From Micrococcus sp. (lineage in GTDB: Bacteria; Actinomycetota; Actinomycetes; Actinomycetales; Micrococcaceae): a stretch of DNA of 61,999 bases. The stretch is from positions 1 through 61,999 of the forward strand of contig JASBVO010000017.1 of assembly GCA_029961105.1 (NCBI GenBank). The letters run 5' to 3'. Positions 17,958 to 27,612 of this stretch are shown here, one piece after another. The position numbers and the translations under genes were made by a program. Positions within the stretch are counted from its first letter, which is position 1. Every line of letters begins with the position of its first letter. The notes under the pieces are model-generated. The model worked only from the letters and a program-made list of their open reading frames with translations, had not been told where the DNA came from and made no database searches.

Positions 17958-18601
17958 CCTGATCTCCTCCCTCTTTCCTGCTGGCGGCCACGGGGGTCTT
18001 CGGTGAATCACTAGAACATCTGTTCGAATACACCCATCCCACCATGTGACACGCGAGGCGGGAAGGGGTTCAGATAATCTGTGGATGACACGCCCGGTAT
18101 TGGTCACTTGTGGAGTTTGGGACCCGCCAGCCGGGCGGGCTTCCGCCGTATGATCACCCACGATTCATGGTGATCGTTCCTGACAGAGCCCGGGGCCGCG
18201 CCGCCGCATGACACTGACCCAACAGGCGGCGTCACCGCGCTGCGCCGGCCCACCCCTCCCGCATGCTGAGCTGTCCCCGATCGGCCGAGCGTGCGGCACG
18301 GTGCGCGGCGCCGTGCGTGGGTGCTGTCCCGCACTCGCAGCGGCACGGTGCGTGGCGCTGTCCCGGCCTCGCAGCGGCACGGTGGGCGGTGCCGTGCGCG
18401 GCTCTGTCCCGCCCTGGCATCAACTCAGCGCGCGGCACCGTGCGCAGCGCCGCCCCGCCCTGGCGGCGGCTCACCGCACGGCTCACCGCGCAGCTCGGCA
18501 CGCGGCGCTGCCCCGCCCTGACGCCGGGTCAGGCAGAGGCCCACCCGGCCCTCCACTGCCGCGACCGCGCCCCACGCTTTGCCCACCGTGCGTCGACCCG
18601 G
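17958..18601. other. Gene-free GC-rich repeat field before rplM
   Basis: From about 18275 to 18540 the DNA consists of degenerate repeats built around GCGGCACGGTGCGCGGCG and CTGTCCCG, in units of roughly 34-47 bp. Frames are open on both strands only because of composition; none has a convincing ribosome binding site. 17958-18200 holds the upstream region of the HNH gene and nothing else recognised. Confidence 0.6.
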
Positions 18602-18607
18602 TAGTAT
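18579..18607 (+). promoter_or_regulatory. Promoter of the rplM-rpsI operon
   Basis: TTGCCC at 18579-18584 and TAGTAT at 18602-18607 are separated by exactly 17 bp. This is a good match to an actinobacterial housekeeping promoter and lies about 220 nt upstream of rplM. Confidence 0.65.
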
Positions 18608-18830
18608 GGACCTTCGTTGTGCGTGTCCTTTCCCGGATCCGCTGTGCCCTCGGGTGGCCTGGTTGCATGGCCGCTGACACCCGGAGCGCCGCCGGGAAGC
18701 TTTCGGACCCGGCCTCACATCAGTCCTCACCTGATGTACCGGTTGCGCACCGAAGACATCAGTGCCCGCCCGCGGACTCACGCCCTGCGGCCCGGTCGCT
18801 GTACCGACACCGAACACGAAGGCAAACACC

Positions 18831-19274
18831 GTGCGTACGTACACTCCCAAGCCCGGCGACGCCGACCGCCAGTGGCACGTCATCGACGCCACTGACGTCG
18901 TGCTGGGTCGTCTTGCCAGCCAGACCGCAACTCTGCTGCGCGGAAAGCACAAGCCGACCTACGCCCCCCACATGGACATGGGCGATTTCGTCATCATCAT
19001 CAACGCCGAGAAGGTCGCCCTGACCGGCGACAAGCTCCAGAAGAAGCGCGCCTATCGCCACTCCGGCTTCCCGGGTGGCCTCTCCTCCCTCTCCTACGCG
19101 GAGCTGCTGGAGAAGAACCCGGTCCGCGCCGTGGAGAAGGCCGTGCGCGGCATGCTCCCGAAGAACTCCCTGGCCGCTGAGCAGCTCCACAAGCTCAAGG
19201 TGTACCGCGGTGCCGAGCACCCGCACGCCGCCCAGCAGCCCAAGACGTTCGAGATCACCCAGGTCGCCCAGTAA
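18831..19274 (+). CDS. rplM: 50S ribosomal protein L13
   Basis: This is a 147-residue L13, an early assembly protein. The GTG at 18831 is the start because the family opening [19 protein letters not shown] follows at once, with GAAGG about 8 nt upstream. The codons before it back to 18762 are leader sequence. The [23 protein letters not shown] and [14 protein letters not shown] blocks are intact. rpsI follows after 35 nt, the universal pairing. Confidence 0.97.
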   Translation: MRTYTPKPGDADRQWHVIDATDVVLGRLASQTATLLRGKHKPTYAPHMDMGDFVIIINAEKVALTGDKLQKKRAYRHSGFPGGLSSLSYAELLEKNPVRAVEKAVRGMLPKNSLAAEQLHKLKVYRGAEHPHAAQQPKTFEITQVAQ

Positions 19275-19309
19275 CGGGTCAGCCTCACCACAATCTTTCA
19301 AGGAGAACC

Positions 19310-19807
19310 ATGACTCTGAATGAGAATGAGTCGACCGAGGAAGTGGAGCTGACCAGCTACACCTCCGAGTCCACCCCCGCTGCCGAGGCCGTTGCGGTCT
19401 CCGAGCGCCCGGCCCTGACCGTCGCCGGTGGCGCCGTGGGCCGTCGCAAGCAGGCCATCGCCCGCGTCCGCGTGATCCCCGGCTCCGGCCAGTGGACCAT
19501 CAACGGCCGCAACCTCGAGACCTACTTCCCGAACAAGCTGCACCAGCAGGAAGTCAACGACCCGTTCAAGCTCCTCGAGCTGGAGGGTGCCTACGACGTC
19601 ATCGCCCGCATCTCCGGCGGTGGCCCCTCCGGCCAGTCCGGTGCCCTGCGCCTCGGTGTGGCCCGCGCCCTGAACGAGATCGACCGGGAGAACAACCGCC
19701 CGGCCCTCAAGAAGGCCGGCTTCCTGACCCGCGACGCCCGCGTCATCGAGCGTAAGAAGGCCGGCCTGAAGAAGGCCCGCAAGGCCTCGCAGTTCTCGAA
19801 GCGCTGA
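19310..19807 (+). CDS. rpsI: 30S ribosomal protein S9
   Basis: S9 has a C-terminal tail that touches the P-site tRNA anticodon. The core begins near residue 43 ([17 protein letters not shown]) and includes [19 protein letters not shown] and the universal ...QFSKR end. At 165 residues it has an N-terminal extension of about 40 residues rich in Glu, Ser and Thr compared with the 130-residue core. CAAGGAGAACC precedes the ATG. A terminator follows. Confidence 0.97.
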   Translation: MTLNENESTEEVELTSYTSESTPAAEAVAVSERPALTVAGGAVGRRKQAIARVRVIPGSGQWTINGRNLETYFPNKLHQQEVNDPFKLLELEGAYDVIARISGGGPSGQSGALRLGVARALNEIDRENNRPALKKAGFLTRDARVIERKKAGLKKARKASQFSKR

Positions 19808-19865
19808 TCCGTCGCTGCCTCACGGCAGTTCCCGACGGCGGCAGCTCGCCTGCCGCTCTCGGCCC

Positions 19866-19913
19866 ACGGAACCCCGTGGCCCGGTCCTCACGGACCAGGC
19901 TGCGGGGTTCCGT
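19866..19913 (+). terminator. Terminator after rpsI
   Basis: ACGGAACCCCG at 19866-19876 pairs with CGGGGTTCCGT at 19903-19913. Between them GGTCC/GGACC can form an inner hairpin. It may act in both directions, since a convergent minus-strand gene ends at 19919. Confidence 0.75.
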
Positions 19914-19918
19914 CGTCC

Positions 19919-20389
19919 TCAGGCTTCATCGGTGATCGGCGCATTCAGGATGCGTCGGCCTGTCTCCTTCCACCAGAGCCATGGATCGACTGTTTCCTGA
20001 AGGAGAACCGACTCGACGAGCGCCGGGAACGCGTAAATCGCCATGACCACGACTGCCGCTGAGAGGACCAGAGCGACGATACCGAGTGCTTGGCCCAGTG
20101 CCGGCCTGCTGGTCCTGCCTGCGTCGCCTGCCCTGACGACCGCCAGGGCCCCGAACACGAACGGTAGGGGAGGCACCGCGAGGGTGATGAGGGCGAGGAC
20201 GGAGAACATCAGCGATTCTCGCCTGGCGCGGGCCGGGTCGCGCCCCTGCAGGGCCAGCGGATGCGGCGCCCCGGGCACGCGATCGGTCGGAACGTACGGA
20301 TGCGAAACCTCGGGACTGTCGTTGCCGGGGGTGTGCGGGTGCGGTGTGCCGGGCACACGATGATCGGTGACAGGTGGGTGCTGCTGCAT
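19919..20389 (-). CDS. DUF4190-like small membrane protein
   Basis: This 156-residue protein has a Pro/His-rich cytoplasmic-looking N-terminus with repeated RVPG(T/A)PHP motifs (residues 1-60) and two strongly hydrophobic segments near 68-95 and 108-130. That layout matches DUF4190-type proteins, which occur widely in actinobacteria without a known function. ATG 20389 was chosen because a GAGAGG lies upstream and the residues before it look like non-coding sequence. It is convergent with rpsI. Confidence 0.65.
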   Translation of the reverse strand: MQQHPPVTDHRVPGTPHPHTPGNDSPEVSHPYVPTDRVPGAPHPLALQGRDPARARRESLMFSVLALITLAVPPLPFVFGALAVVRAGDAGRTSRPALGQALGIVALVLSAAVVVMAIYAFPALVESVLLQETVDPWLWWKETGRRILNAPITDEA

Positions 20390-20641
20390 GGGGTGCCTCT
20401 CGAGTCGACAGGCCGGAGAGGTGGGCCGGCTTGTTAGCACAGACCGTAGATGGCAGGGAGGACCCCGAGCCTGTGCTTCCACTGAATTGTGGATAACCCG
20501 GTCTCGGTTACGGCCTCCGGCGACCGCCTCGGCTTCCGCGCCCCCTCGGCTGTCCCCGTCAGCGTCCGGCTCAGCCACCAACGCCCCCGTCAACGTCCGG
20601 CTATCCCAACGCCCCCCCGACGACCGCCGGCTACGCCCCCA

Positions 20642-21868
20642 CTACCGCCCGTGCTTCAGGTCGTACCAGGTGCCGTTGCCCACGATCCCGTCCACGACGA
20701 GCCCGCGCGATGACTGGTAGGAGCGCACGGCCGTGTCCGTGGCCGGCCCGAACTGCCCGTCGGCCACCAGTCCCTCCTGCAGCGCCGCCGTCAGGCCCCG
20801 CTGCAGGTAGGTGACCTCGCTGCCGCTGGCCCCCCGCCGCAGCGTGACACCCTGGGCGGGCCGGGTGACCAGGGCACTCCAGGTCAACGGCCCCGCCTGG
20901 CCGTCCACCATGGTGCCGATGGCCGCCTGGAAGCCGCGCACCGCCTGTGCGGTCTGGGCACCGAAGATGCCGTCGGCAGCGCCGGCCGCGTGGCCGGCGT
21001 CGTGCAGGGCGGTCTGCAGGCGGCGCACCGCCTGGCCCCGGTCTCCCTCGCGCAGCGTGGGGTAGGTGCCGGCGGCGTCGGTCCCGCTGGTGCCGCGGCC
21101 GAGCGCCGCCGCCACGTCATGGCGAAGGGCGGGCAGGCGGGCGTAGAAGGCGTCGCCGCAGCAGTGGGTCTGCGCGCCCGGAACGTCCCGGTGCGCGATG
21201 ATGTCCTCCACGGCGATGCCGTACTGCAGGCAGGCGTAGGCGCACAGGTGCACCAGGGCCCGCCATTGCCCCTGCGTCGGGACCGCGGTCATGTACAGGC
21301 CGTCCACCTCGATGCCCACGGAATGGTCGTTGAAGCCGTAGGCGTGGGCGCCCTGCACGAACCGGTCGCCGGCGTCGAGAGCGGCAAGCGACCCGTGGCG
21401 GCCCTCCAGGATGTGCCCGCCCCGGCCGATGGTGAACTGCTGGCCGGTGTCGGCCCAGCCATTGCGGAGGTGGTTGCGCTGCAGGAGCCGGGCGAGCGCG
21501 TGTGCGCCGTCCAGCGAGAAGTCGGAGCTGTTCTGGTGCGTGGTGTGGTGGATGACCAGGTACCCGGGGGCGCGCGTGATCAGGGGCAGCGCATCGACCG
21601 GCTGCGCCTGCCAGGCGGCCGTGGAGATGATCGCCGGGCGGCCCACGGTGGCCGCGTGGGCCTGGCGGATGGCGAGGTTCGCGACGGCGGCACTGAACGT
21701 GAGTGCCCCGCCGAGGGCCACGGTGCCCTTCAGCAGCCCGCGCCGGGACAGGCGGGAGGACAGGGTATGCCCGGGGGCCGTGGCGTCGGGGCTGGAGGGT
21801 CTCGTGGAGGAGGGGTGCGGGGCGTGGTCGTGCGGTGCGGTGATGTGGTCAGTCACGTCGGGCTCCAT
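20642..21868 (-). CDS. Tat-exported N-acetylmuramoyl-L-alanine amidase with two peptidoglycan-binding domains
   Basis: This 408-residue exported cell-wall hydrolase cleaves the amide between muramic acid and the stem peptide. Residues 41-47 (SRRGLLK) form a twin-arginine motif, followed by a hydrophobic stretch and an Ala-rich cleavage region near 72. The Amidase_2/PGRP-like domain spans about 75-255 with HHTTHQNSSDF, GIEVDG and IIAHRDVPG carrying the zinc histidines. Two PG_binding_1 repeats follow (about 265-325 and 340-400; RGQAVRRLQTAL and SEVTYLQRGLTAAL). No neighbour is clearly functionally tied to it. Confidence 0.9.
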   Translation of the reverse strand: MEPDVTDHITAPHDHAPHPSSTRPSSPDATAPGHTLSSRLSRRGLLKGTVALGGALTFSAAVANLAIRQAHAATVGRPAIISTAAWQAQPVDALPLITRAPGYLVIHHTTHQNSSDFSLDGAHALARLLQRNHLRNGWADTGQQFTIGRGGHILEGRHGSLAALDAGDRFVQGAHAYGFNDHSVGIEVDGLYMTAVPTQGQWRALVHLCAYACLQYGIAVEDIIAHRDVPGAQTHCCGDAFYARLPALRHDVAAALGRGTSGTDAAGTYPTLREGDRGQAVRRLQTALHDAGHAAGAADGIFGAQTAQAVRGFQAAIGTMVDGQAGPLTWSALVTRPAQGVTLRRGASGSEVTYLQRGLTAALQEGLVADGQFGPATDTAVRSYQSSRGLVVDGIVGNGTWYDLKHGR

Positions 21869-22012
21869 TCAGGACGGTACGCAACCTCGCGGGGGGACGG
21901 CTGGGAAAGCACGTGAGGGCGGACCGCTGGCGGTGGTCGGCTCGAGACGGCGCTCTCACCGTACGCACCCGGCCTGCGCAACCCGGGGCAGAAACGCCGA
22001 CGTCGGCCCGGC

Positions 22013-22447
22013 TCAGTCCGCGCGCATCGGCCGGTCGGTGCCGAGTTGCTCCCGCCAGGCCTTCTCCTTCCGGACGTACTCGTTGTCCTGTGGGAAGTCC
22101 GCGGTGTCCTGCAGACGGCGCATCTCGAGCTTGCTGCCCGGGCCCAGTGGACACCGACGGGCCCACTCCTCGGCCTCCTCGCGGCTGTCCACCTGGATGA
22201 TCCAGAAGCCGTTGAACTGTGACTCGGTCGTGCCGTAGGGACCGTCGGTGATCCGCGGGGGATCAACGCCGAAGTCGACGACGAACCCCTCCTGTGGCTC
22301 CGTCAGCCCCTCGCCGGCCATCATCACCCCGGCATTGATGAGTTCCTCGTTGTATCTCCCCATGGCGTTGAGGATGTCCTCGAACGGCACCTGCCGGGCC
22401 GCCTCGATGGCCTCGTCAGTGTCGCGCATGATCATCATGTACTTCAT
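22013..22447 (-). CDS. YCII-related (DGPF) domain protein
   Basis: This 144-residue protein has the alpha/beta ferredoxin-like fold typical of YCII/DGPF proteins: MKYMMIMRDTDEA at the start, DGPYGTTESQFNGFWIIQVD in the middle and a REEAEEWARRCP helix. Members are often encoded near ECF sigma factors and are of uncertain function; the name DGPF comes from the motif seen here as DGPYG. The ATG at 22447 is preceded by GAGGAGGCACGCC. No sigma factor is adjacent in this window. Confidence 0.85.
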   Translation of the reverse strand: MKYMMIMRDTDEAIEAARQVPFEDILNAMGRYNEELINAGVMMAGEGLTEPQEGFVVDFGVDPPRITDGPYGTTESQFNGFWIIQVDSREEAEEWARRCPLGPGSKLEMRRLQDTADFPQDNEYVRKEKAWREQLGTDRPMRAD

Positions 22448-22545
22448 GGCGTGCCTCCTCGCGCGTCTCTCCCGCCCTGGGCGGCAGGGCATGGACGCAC
22501 TCAGGATGGGCGTCGACGGCCGAGGCCGCAATGCCTCGGCGCCGC

Positions 22546-23247
22546 TCAGTACCCGAACACGGCGGACAGCCCGCCGAGCAGCATCGAGGTGACTGTCCCG
22601 AGCATCCAGAGACCGCCCCAGAGGGTGACGATCCAGCCGAGCACCTTGCCCAGGGTGGCGCTGCGGCCGAGCCGTTGGGCCTTGTTGGCCTGGCCGATCG
22701 CGACGGGGCCCAGGATGAGGCTGGCGACGGGGAAGACGAAGCCGAGGACCGCGCAGATCACCGAGACCCGGGCGGCCTTGTCCGCCTCCGCCTGCTGCGG
22801 AGCCCGGACGGGCGGCATCGGTCCGGGCACGCCGTAGCCGCCGGGCTGGGCGAACCCGCCCTGCGGGTAGCCGTGCGGCCCGTATCCCGGCTGGGGGTAT
22901 CCCGACGTCGGCTGGCCGGGTCCGCCGTAACCCTGCGGGCCGTACCCCAATCCGTACCCTGGTCCGGGGCCCGGTCCGGCACCTATCCCGTAGCCCGGCT
23001 CGTACCCCGGTCCGGCGCCCGGCTGGGCGTACCCGCTCGGAGCGTTCCCGGGCTGTCCGACTCCCGGTTGATCATTCCCCGACTGCCCGTAGCGCCGGTC
23101 GACCTGCCCCTGGGCGTCCAGCTCGTCCTCGTCCTCCCAGGGGCCCGGCTTTGGGTACCAGTCGGGCTCGGAGTCCCGGCCGCGTCCATACCCGGGCCGG
23201 CCGTAGTCCGGCTCGCCGCTGTCACGGAAGGACCGATGGTCGCTCAT
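22546..23247 (-). CDS. DUF4190-like membrane protein with Gly/Tyr/Pro-rich N-terminus
   Basis: This 233-residue protein has two parts. Residues 1-155 are very rich in Gly, Pro, Tyr and Gln, with repeats of PGYG, GPGYG and QPGxG types. Two transmembrane helices follow near 170-200 and 205-232 (VSVICAVLGFVFPVASLILGP is the first). This is the DUF4190 layout. The function is unknown; such low-complexity domains may mediate envelope or divisome association. The ATG at 23247 follows AGGAGCGGGC. It is a larger relative of the protein encoded at 19919-20389. Confidence 0.7.
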   Translation of the reverse strand: MSDHRSFRDSGEPDYGRPGYGRGRDSEPDWYPKPGPWEDEDELDAQGQVDRRYGQSGNDQPGVGQPGNAPSGYAQPGAGPGYEPGYGIGAGPGPGPGYGLGYGPQGYGGPGQPTSGYPQPGYGPHGYPQGGFAQPGGYGVPGPMPPVRAPQQAEADKAARVSVICAVLGFVFPVASLILGPVAIGQANKAQRLGRSATLGKVLGWIVTLWGGLWMLGTVTSMLLGGLSAVFGY

Positions 23248-23333
23248 GCCCGCTCCTGGGTGTCGATGGATGCCCCTCAGCGTAACGGACGTGCGAGCCG
23301 TCGGACCGGGCCCGTGGCGCATTCGCCGACGGT

Positions 23334-24296
23334 TCAGCTGCCCTCGGCGCGGCCCTGCTTCCAGTAGCCCATGAAGGACACGCACTTGCGGTCGATCCCG
23401 AGGTCCTTCACCAGGTGCCGCCGGATCGACGTGATCGCCCCGGCCTCGCCGGCGAGCCACGCGTACCAGCGCCCGTGCGGCCCCTCGGCGGGCACCTCCC
23501 ACAGCGGAGCGTCAGCGTCGGCCTCGCTGTCGGCTTCCGTCCCGACGTCGGCCCGCACCGTCCCGCTGCCGGCCACCGCGGCGCCGTGGTCCCGCCCCCA
23601 GGCGCGCAGCGCCTCGGTCAGCACCTCGCCCTGGACGCGCCCGTCGCGGGGCAGCCAGTGCACCTGCACGGAGGCTCGGGTGGCCACCGGCAGGACGTCA
23701 CGCGCTGTCGGCACCTCGACGTACACGTGCCCGGAGTAGCGCTCGTCGAGGGTCTCGAGGATGGAGCAGATGGCGGGGGCGGCGGTCTCGTCGCCGGCCA
23801 GCAGCAGGGTGGTGGCCTCGCCCGGATTCCACTCGATGCCGCCGCTACGCCCGCGGCCACCGGTCTCGGACCGCTCGTCGGGACCGATCACCACTAGTTC
23901 GTCGCCCACCCGCGCGGCGGACGCCCACGCCGAGGCCGGGCCCTCGGTGCCGTGCAGCACGAAGTCGACGTCGATCTCGCGCTCTGCCGGCCGCACCGCG
24001 CGGACGGTGTAGGTCCGCATCGGGTTGCGCTCGTCCTCGGGCAGGGACCGCCAGCGCTGGTACCACTCCATCATCGGCGGAGCGGGCTCCTCGAACAGCC
24101 CGACGTCCGGCATCGTGCCGTCCGCCCGCGGGATCATCAGCTTGATCCGCTGGTCCAGGCCACCGGTGCCGAAGAACTGCAGGTCCTCATCGGCCAGCGT
24201 GAACCGCACGAAGTGCTCGCTGAGCGGGCTGATCCGCGCCACTCGCGTCCGGTAGGCGCGGGTGGCGGGGTAGGTCCGGGTGGCCGTCACGGTCAT
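23334..24296 (-). CDS. Siderophore-interacting protein (ferric-siderophore reductase, SIP family)
   Basis: This 320-residue flavoenzyme of the SIP/ViuB family reduces ferric siderophores in the cytoplasm to release iron. The FAD-binding part contains RTYTVRAVRP near residue 95. The NAD(P)H-binding part contains LLLAGDETAAPAICSILE near 165-182. The C-terminal WYAWLAGEAGAITSIRRHL and FMGYWKQGRAE blocks are family signatures. A perfect 20-bp palindrome of DtxR/IdeR type lies about 43 nt upstream, so iron repression is expected. No siderophore synthesis genes are seen nearby. Confidence 0.92.
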   Translation of the reverse strand: MTVTATRTYPATRAYRTRVARISPLSEHFVRFTLADEDLQFFGTGGLDQRIKLMIPRADGTMPDVGLFEEPAPPMMEWYQRWRSLPEDERNPMRTYTVRAVRPAEREIDVDFVLHGTEGPASAWASAARVGDELVVIGPDERSETGGRGRSGGIEWNPGEATTLLLAGDETAAPAICSILETLDERYSGHVYVEVPTARDVLPVATRASVQVHWLPRDGRVQGEVLTEALRAWGRDHGAAVAGSGTVRADVGTEADSEADADAPLWEVPAEGPHGRWYAWLAGEAGAITSIRRHLVKDLGIDRKCVSFMGYWKQGRAEGS

Positions 24297-24338
24297 GGCA
24301 GGGGACTCCGTCGTTCAGGGGGTGCCGGTACCGAAGTG

Positions 24339-24358
24339 AGGTAAGGCATGCCTTACCT
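24339..24358 (-). promoter_or_regulatory. DtxR/IdeR iron-box operator
   Basis: This is a perfect 20-bp palindrome whose half-site is AGGTAAGGCA. It closely resembles the 19-bp iron box (TTAGGTTAG-CTAACCTAA type) bound by DtxR/IdeR with ferrous iron. It sits immediately upstream of the siderophore-interacting protein gene on the minus strand. Confidence 0.85.
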
Positions 24359-24524
24359 ACGGTACTGACTCGCTCCCGGTGGCGCAATGGCACTCACGCG
24401 GAGCGCGTCCGCTGGGCTCTCGACCACACCGCCGACCCGCGGCGCGTGACTCCGCCGCGGAGCCGCTCCGCGCGACGGCCCCGCACGCCCGCTCCGCCGA
24501 CCCGCGCCGGATCGCCTCGCGAGA

Positions 24525-25166
24525 CTACTCCGCCGGGTACGCCTGCCCGCGCAACAACCTGGCCAGGTGCACCGCGTTGCGGACCAGCCCGTCGTGGGTG
24601 GAGGCCACGGGGTCCGGGATCGCGCCGAGGTCCTTGTAGTCCACCGTCTGCATGGCCTCGCCCACCCAGTAGGTGCCGCCCTGGGCCGGAATGGAGAAGC
24701 CGACGTCGTTCAGGCCCTGGAACATCTGGGCGATCGTGTGGTGGGCACCGTCCTCATTGCCGACCACTGCGACGGTGGCGACCTTGTCATACATGATCGG
24801 CCGGCCGGCGTCGTCGGTCTCGGACAGGTCCGCGTTGAGGCGCTCGAGCACCTGCTGGGCGACGCTGGCCGGGTGGCCCATCCAGATCGGGGTGGCGAGC
24901 ACCAGGATGTCCGCGGCCAGGACCTGCTCGCGGATCTGCGGCCACTCGTCACCGTCACCCATGTCCACCTGCACGCCGCGCTTGACGTCGTGGTCCACGA
25001 TGCGCACCGACGAGGTGCTCACGCCTCGGGCCTCGAACCGGCCCAGCAGGTGCCTGGCCATCAGCTCCGTGCTGGACGGCGTGGGCGAGGGGGTGAGCGT
25101 GCAGACGAGGGCGAGGGCGGACAGGGAGTCGTGGCCGGCGGAGCTGCCAGCGGGCTGATCAGTCAT
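24525..25166 (-). CDS. Flavodoxin-fold NAD(P)H-dependent oxidoreductase
   Basis: This 213-residue protein has the flavodoxin-like layout of the NADPH-dependent FMN reductase group: an N-terminal strand and phosphate loop (VCTLTPSPTPSSTELMARHLL), ILVLATPIWMGHPAS near 82-96, and AVVGNEDGAHHTIAQMF near 128-144. Such proteins reduce quinones, azo dyes or flavins with bound FMN. It lies behind the iron-regulated reductase on the same strand, but a gap of 228 nt holding the iron box lies downstream of its stop, so the two are separate units. Confidence 0.82.
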   Translation of the reverse strand: MTDQPAGSSAGHDSLSALALVCTLTPSPTPSSTELMARHLLGRFEARGVSTSSVRIVDHDVKRGVQVDMGDGDEWPQIREQVLAADILVLATPIWMGHPASVAQQVLERLNADLSETDDAGRPIMYDKVATVAVVGNEDGAHHTIAQMFQGLNDVGFSIPAQGGTYWVGEAMQTVDYKDLGAIPDPVASTHDGLVRNAVHLARLLRGQAYPAE

Positions 25167-25354
25167 GATGGCAGTCCATCACGTCACCGCCGGCAACCCA
25201 ACCCAACCCAGCCCACGTCCCCACACGTCCGCCCTGCCCACGCCGCCCGCACCGTGCGCATCGCCTCCAAGTCAGCGCCGCCCGCATCGCGACCAAGACC
25301 GCGCCGTCCACCCTGCTCGCGCCGCCCGCACGGCGGCTCAGACCGTGGAGTGGG

Positions 25355-26131
25355 TCAGAGGACCTTGGAGAGGAAGTCCTGGAGCCGCGGCTGCTGGGGG
25401 TTGTCGAAGATCTGCAGCGGCGGGCCGGACTCCACGATCCGGCCGTCGTCCATGAACAGCACCCGGTCGGCCACCTCGCGCGCGAAGCCCATCTCGTGGG
25501 TGACCAGCACCATGGTCATGCCCTCCTCGGCCAGGTCGCGGATGACCTGCAGCACCTCGCCCACCATCTCCGGGTCCAGCGCGGAGGTCGCCTCGTCGAA
25601 GAGCATGATCTGCGGGCTCATGGCCAGGGCCCTGGCGATGGCCACGCGCTGCTTCTGGCCGCCGGACAACGACGCCGGCCGCGCGTCGGCCTTCTCCTTC
25701 AGTCCCACGCGGGCCAGCAGCCGCTCGGCGGTCTGCCGCGCCTCGGCCCGGGCGGCGTTCTTCACCTCGATGGGGGCCAGCATGATGTTCTCCGCCACGG
25801 TCATGTGCGGGAAGAGGTTGAACTGCTGGAAGACCATGCCGATGTGCCGGCGGACCCGGTTGATGTCCACCTTGGGGTCGGTGAGGTCGAAGTCGCCGAC
25901 CCGCACGGTGCCGCTCGTGGGCTCCTCCAGCCGGTTCAGGCAACGCAGCAGGGTGGACTTGCCGGACCCCGAGGGGCCGATGATGCACACCACCTCGCCC
26001 TCGTGGATCTGGCCGGTGATGCCCTTGAGCACCTGGTGGTCCCCGAAGGACTTGGTGAGGTCCTGGATGTCCACCACGACCTTGCGGTCCCGGGCGGTCC
26101 CGCCGGTGCTCTCTACGGCCTGGGTGCTCAT
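25355..26131 (-). CDS. Amino acid ABC transporter ATP-binding protein (GlnQ-like)
   Basis: This is the 258-residue ATPase of a polar-amino-acid importer. Walker A is GPSGSGKST at 52-60, the signature is [15 protein letters not shown] near 150-165, and Walker B is [14 protein letters not shown]. The following loops ([24 protein letters not shown]) match the PAAT/GlnQ group. Its ATG overlaps the stop of the fused binding-protein/permease gene by four bases, so the two are co-translated and form one transporter. Confidence 0.95.
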   Translation of the reverse strand: MSTQAVESTGGTARDRKVVVDIQDLTKSFGDHQVLKGITGQIHEGEVVCIIGPSGSGKSTLLRCLNRLEEPTSGTVRVGDFDLTDPKVDINRVRRHIGMVFQQFNLFPHMTVAENIMLAPIEVKNAARAEARQTAERLLARVGLKEKADARPASLSGGQKQRVAIARALAMSPQIMLFDEATSALDPEMVGEVLQVIRDLAEEGMTMVLVTHEMGFAREVADRVLFMDDGRIVESGPPLQIFDNPQQPRLQDFLSKVL

Positions 26132-27612
26132 TTGTTGACCTTCCTGTCCACGTAATTGGCGAGCTGGGTCAGCAGGGTGATGGCCACGAAGTAGATGAGG
26201 GCCACGATCAGCAGCACCTCGGTGACCCGGAAGTTCGCGGCGTAGATCTGCTGGGCCTGGTACAGCAGCTCGGCGAAGCCGATGGCCAGCAGCAGCGAGG
26301 AGTCCTTGAGCATGATGACGAGCTGGTTGATCAGCGACGGCGTCATGATCTTGAAGGCCTGCGGCAGCACGACGCGTTGCATGGACTTGCCGTAGCCCAG
26401 GCCCAGGGACCGTGCGGCCTCCATCTGGCCGGGGTCCACGGACTGCACGGCGCCACGGACGATCTCCGCGATATAGGCGGCGCCGTTGAACGTCAGGGTC
26501 ATCACGCCGGCCACCCAGATGTTGACGGGCGTGCCGATCAGCTGGGGCAGGCCGAAGTAGAAGAAGAAGGCCCAGACCAGGATCGGGGTGCCGCGGAAGA
26601 TGGCGACGAAGGCGGTGGAGATGGCCCGCAGCACCGGATTGCGGGTGATCTTCATGAACCCGAGGAGCAGGCCCAGCACCATGGCCAGGACGAAGGAGAT
26701 GCCGGTGACCAGCAGGGTGTTGCCCAGGCCGGTCATCAGGGCGGGGAGGGCGGTGACGAGCAGGCCACCGAAGGTGGACCGGTCCACCGTGTCCTCCTCG
26801 GCGGCCAGGTAGCGGTCCATGATCTGGTCGTACTCGCCGGACGCCCGCAACTCCTCCAGCCCGGTGTTGAACTTCTCCAGCAGCTCGGCGTTCTGGCCCT
26901 TGTTGACGGCGAAGCCGTAGTCGCCGGCCTCCACCTGCTCGCCCACCGTCACGAGGCCGGACCCCTGCGTGATGCCGTAGGCGATCACGGGGAAGTCATC
27001 CATCAGGGCGTCCGCGTTGCCGGACTTCACCGACTCCACCAGGGTCGTCGTCTGGTCCAGCGCGGTGATCTCGTAGCCGTACTGCTCCTGGCGCTCGCGG
27101 GCCACTTCCTCGGACAGCGAGCCGGTCTTGACCACTAGTCGCTTGCCGTCGAGGTCCTCCCAGTCGGAGATCTCGCCCTCGTCGCCCTCGTTCACCGCCA
27201 GGGTGACCGTGCCGGTGAAGTAGGGGTCGGAGAAGTCGTAGATCTCCTTGCGCTCGTCGGTGATGGACATCCCGGCGATCACGCCGTCGGCCTGGTCGGC
27301 GCTGAGGGCCTGCAGGGCGGCGTTGAAGCCGAGGGAGCGCCATTCCACCTCGAATCCCTGGTCCTCGGCGATCGCCTCCATCAGGTCGATGTCGATGCCG
27401 GTCAGCTCGCCGGCCGCGTCGCGGAACTCGAAGGGGGCGAACGTGGTGTCCGTGGCGATGGTGTAGGTCTGGCCGGTTCCCTCGTTCGACTGGGCGGCGG
27501 CGGGCTGCGCCGACGCCAGGGAGCTCAGGCCAGAGAGCGAGGTGCCGCCGAAGACCATCGCGACCAGCGCGATGATCACCGCCAGGGCAGGCCGGTTCTG
27601 GATGGATCTCAC
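26128..27612 (-). CDS. Fused substrate-binding protein and permease of an amino acid ABC importer
   Basis: This 494-residue protein joins a secretion signal (residues 10-40, ending ASAQPAAAQ), a periplasmic-type SBP_bac_3 domain (about 50-270; [14 protein letters not shown] and [15 protein letters not shown]) and a HisM-type permease domain (about 280-490). The permease domain carries the EAA loop [21 protein letters not shown]. Such fusions tether the binding protein to the channel, as in lactococcal GlnPQ. The GTG start at 27612 follows GAAGGGGA at 7 nt. The substrate is probably glutamine, glutamate or a related amino acid. Confidence 0.9.
   Translation of the reverse strand: MRSIQNRPALAVIIALVAMVFGGTSLSGLSSLASAQPAAAQSNEGTGQTYTIATDTTFAPFEFRDAAGELTGIDIDLMEAIAEDQGFEVEWRSLGFNAALQALSADQADGVIAGMSITDERKEIYDFSDPYFTGTVTLAVNEGDEGEISDWEDLDGKRLVVKTGSLSEEVARERQEQYGYEITALDQTTTLVESVKSGNADALMDDFPVIAYGITQGSGLVTVGEQVEAGDYGFAVNKGQNAELLEKFNTGLEELRASGEYDQIMDRYLAAEEDTVDRSTFGGLLVTALPALMTGLGNTLLVTGISFVLAMVLGLLLGFMKITRNPVLRAISTAFVAIFRGTPILVWAFFFYFGLPQLIGTPVNIWVAGVMTLTFNGAAYIAEIVRGAVQSVDPGQMEAARSLGLGYGKSMQRVVLPQAFKIMTPSLINQLVIMLKDSSLLLAIGFAELLYQAQQIYAANFRVTEVLLIVALIYFVAITLLTQLANYVDRKVNK

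Noticed and set aside
18762-18830. N-terminal extension of rplM
   Set aside because: L13 proteins start at the RTYTPK region; the GTG at 18831 gives exactly 147 residues.
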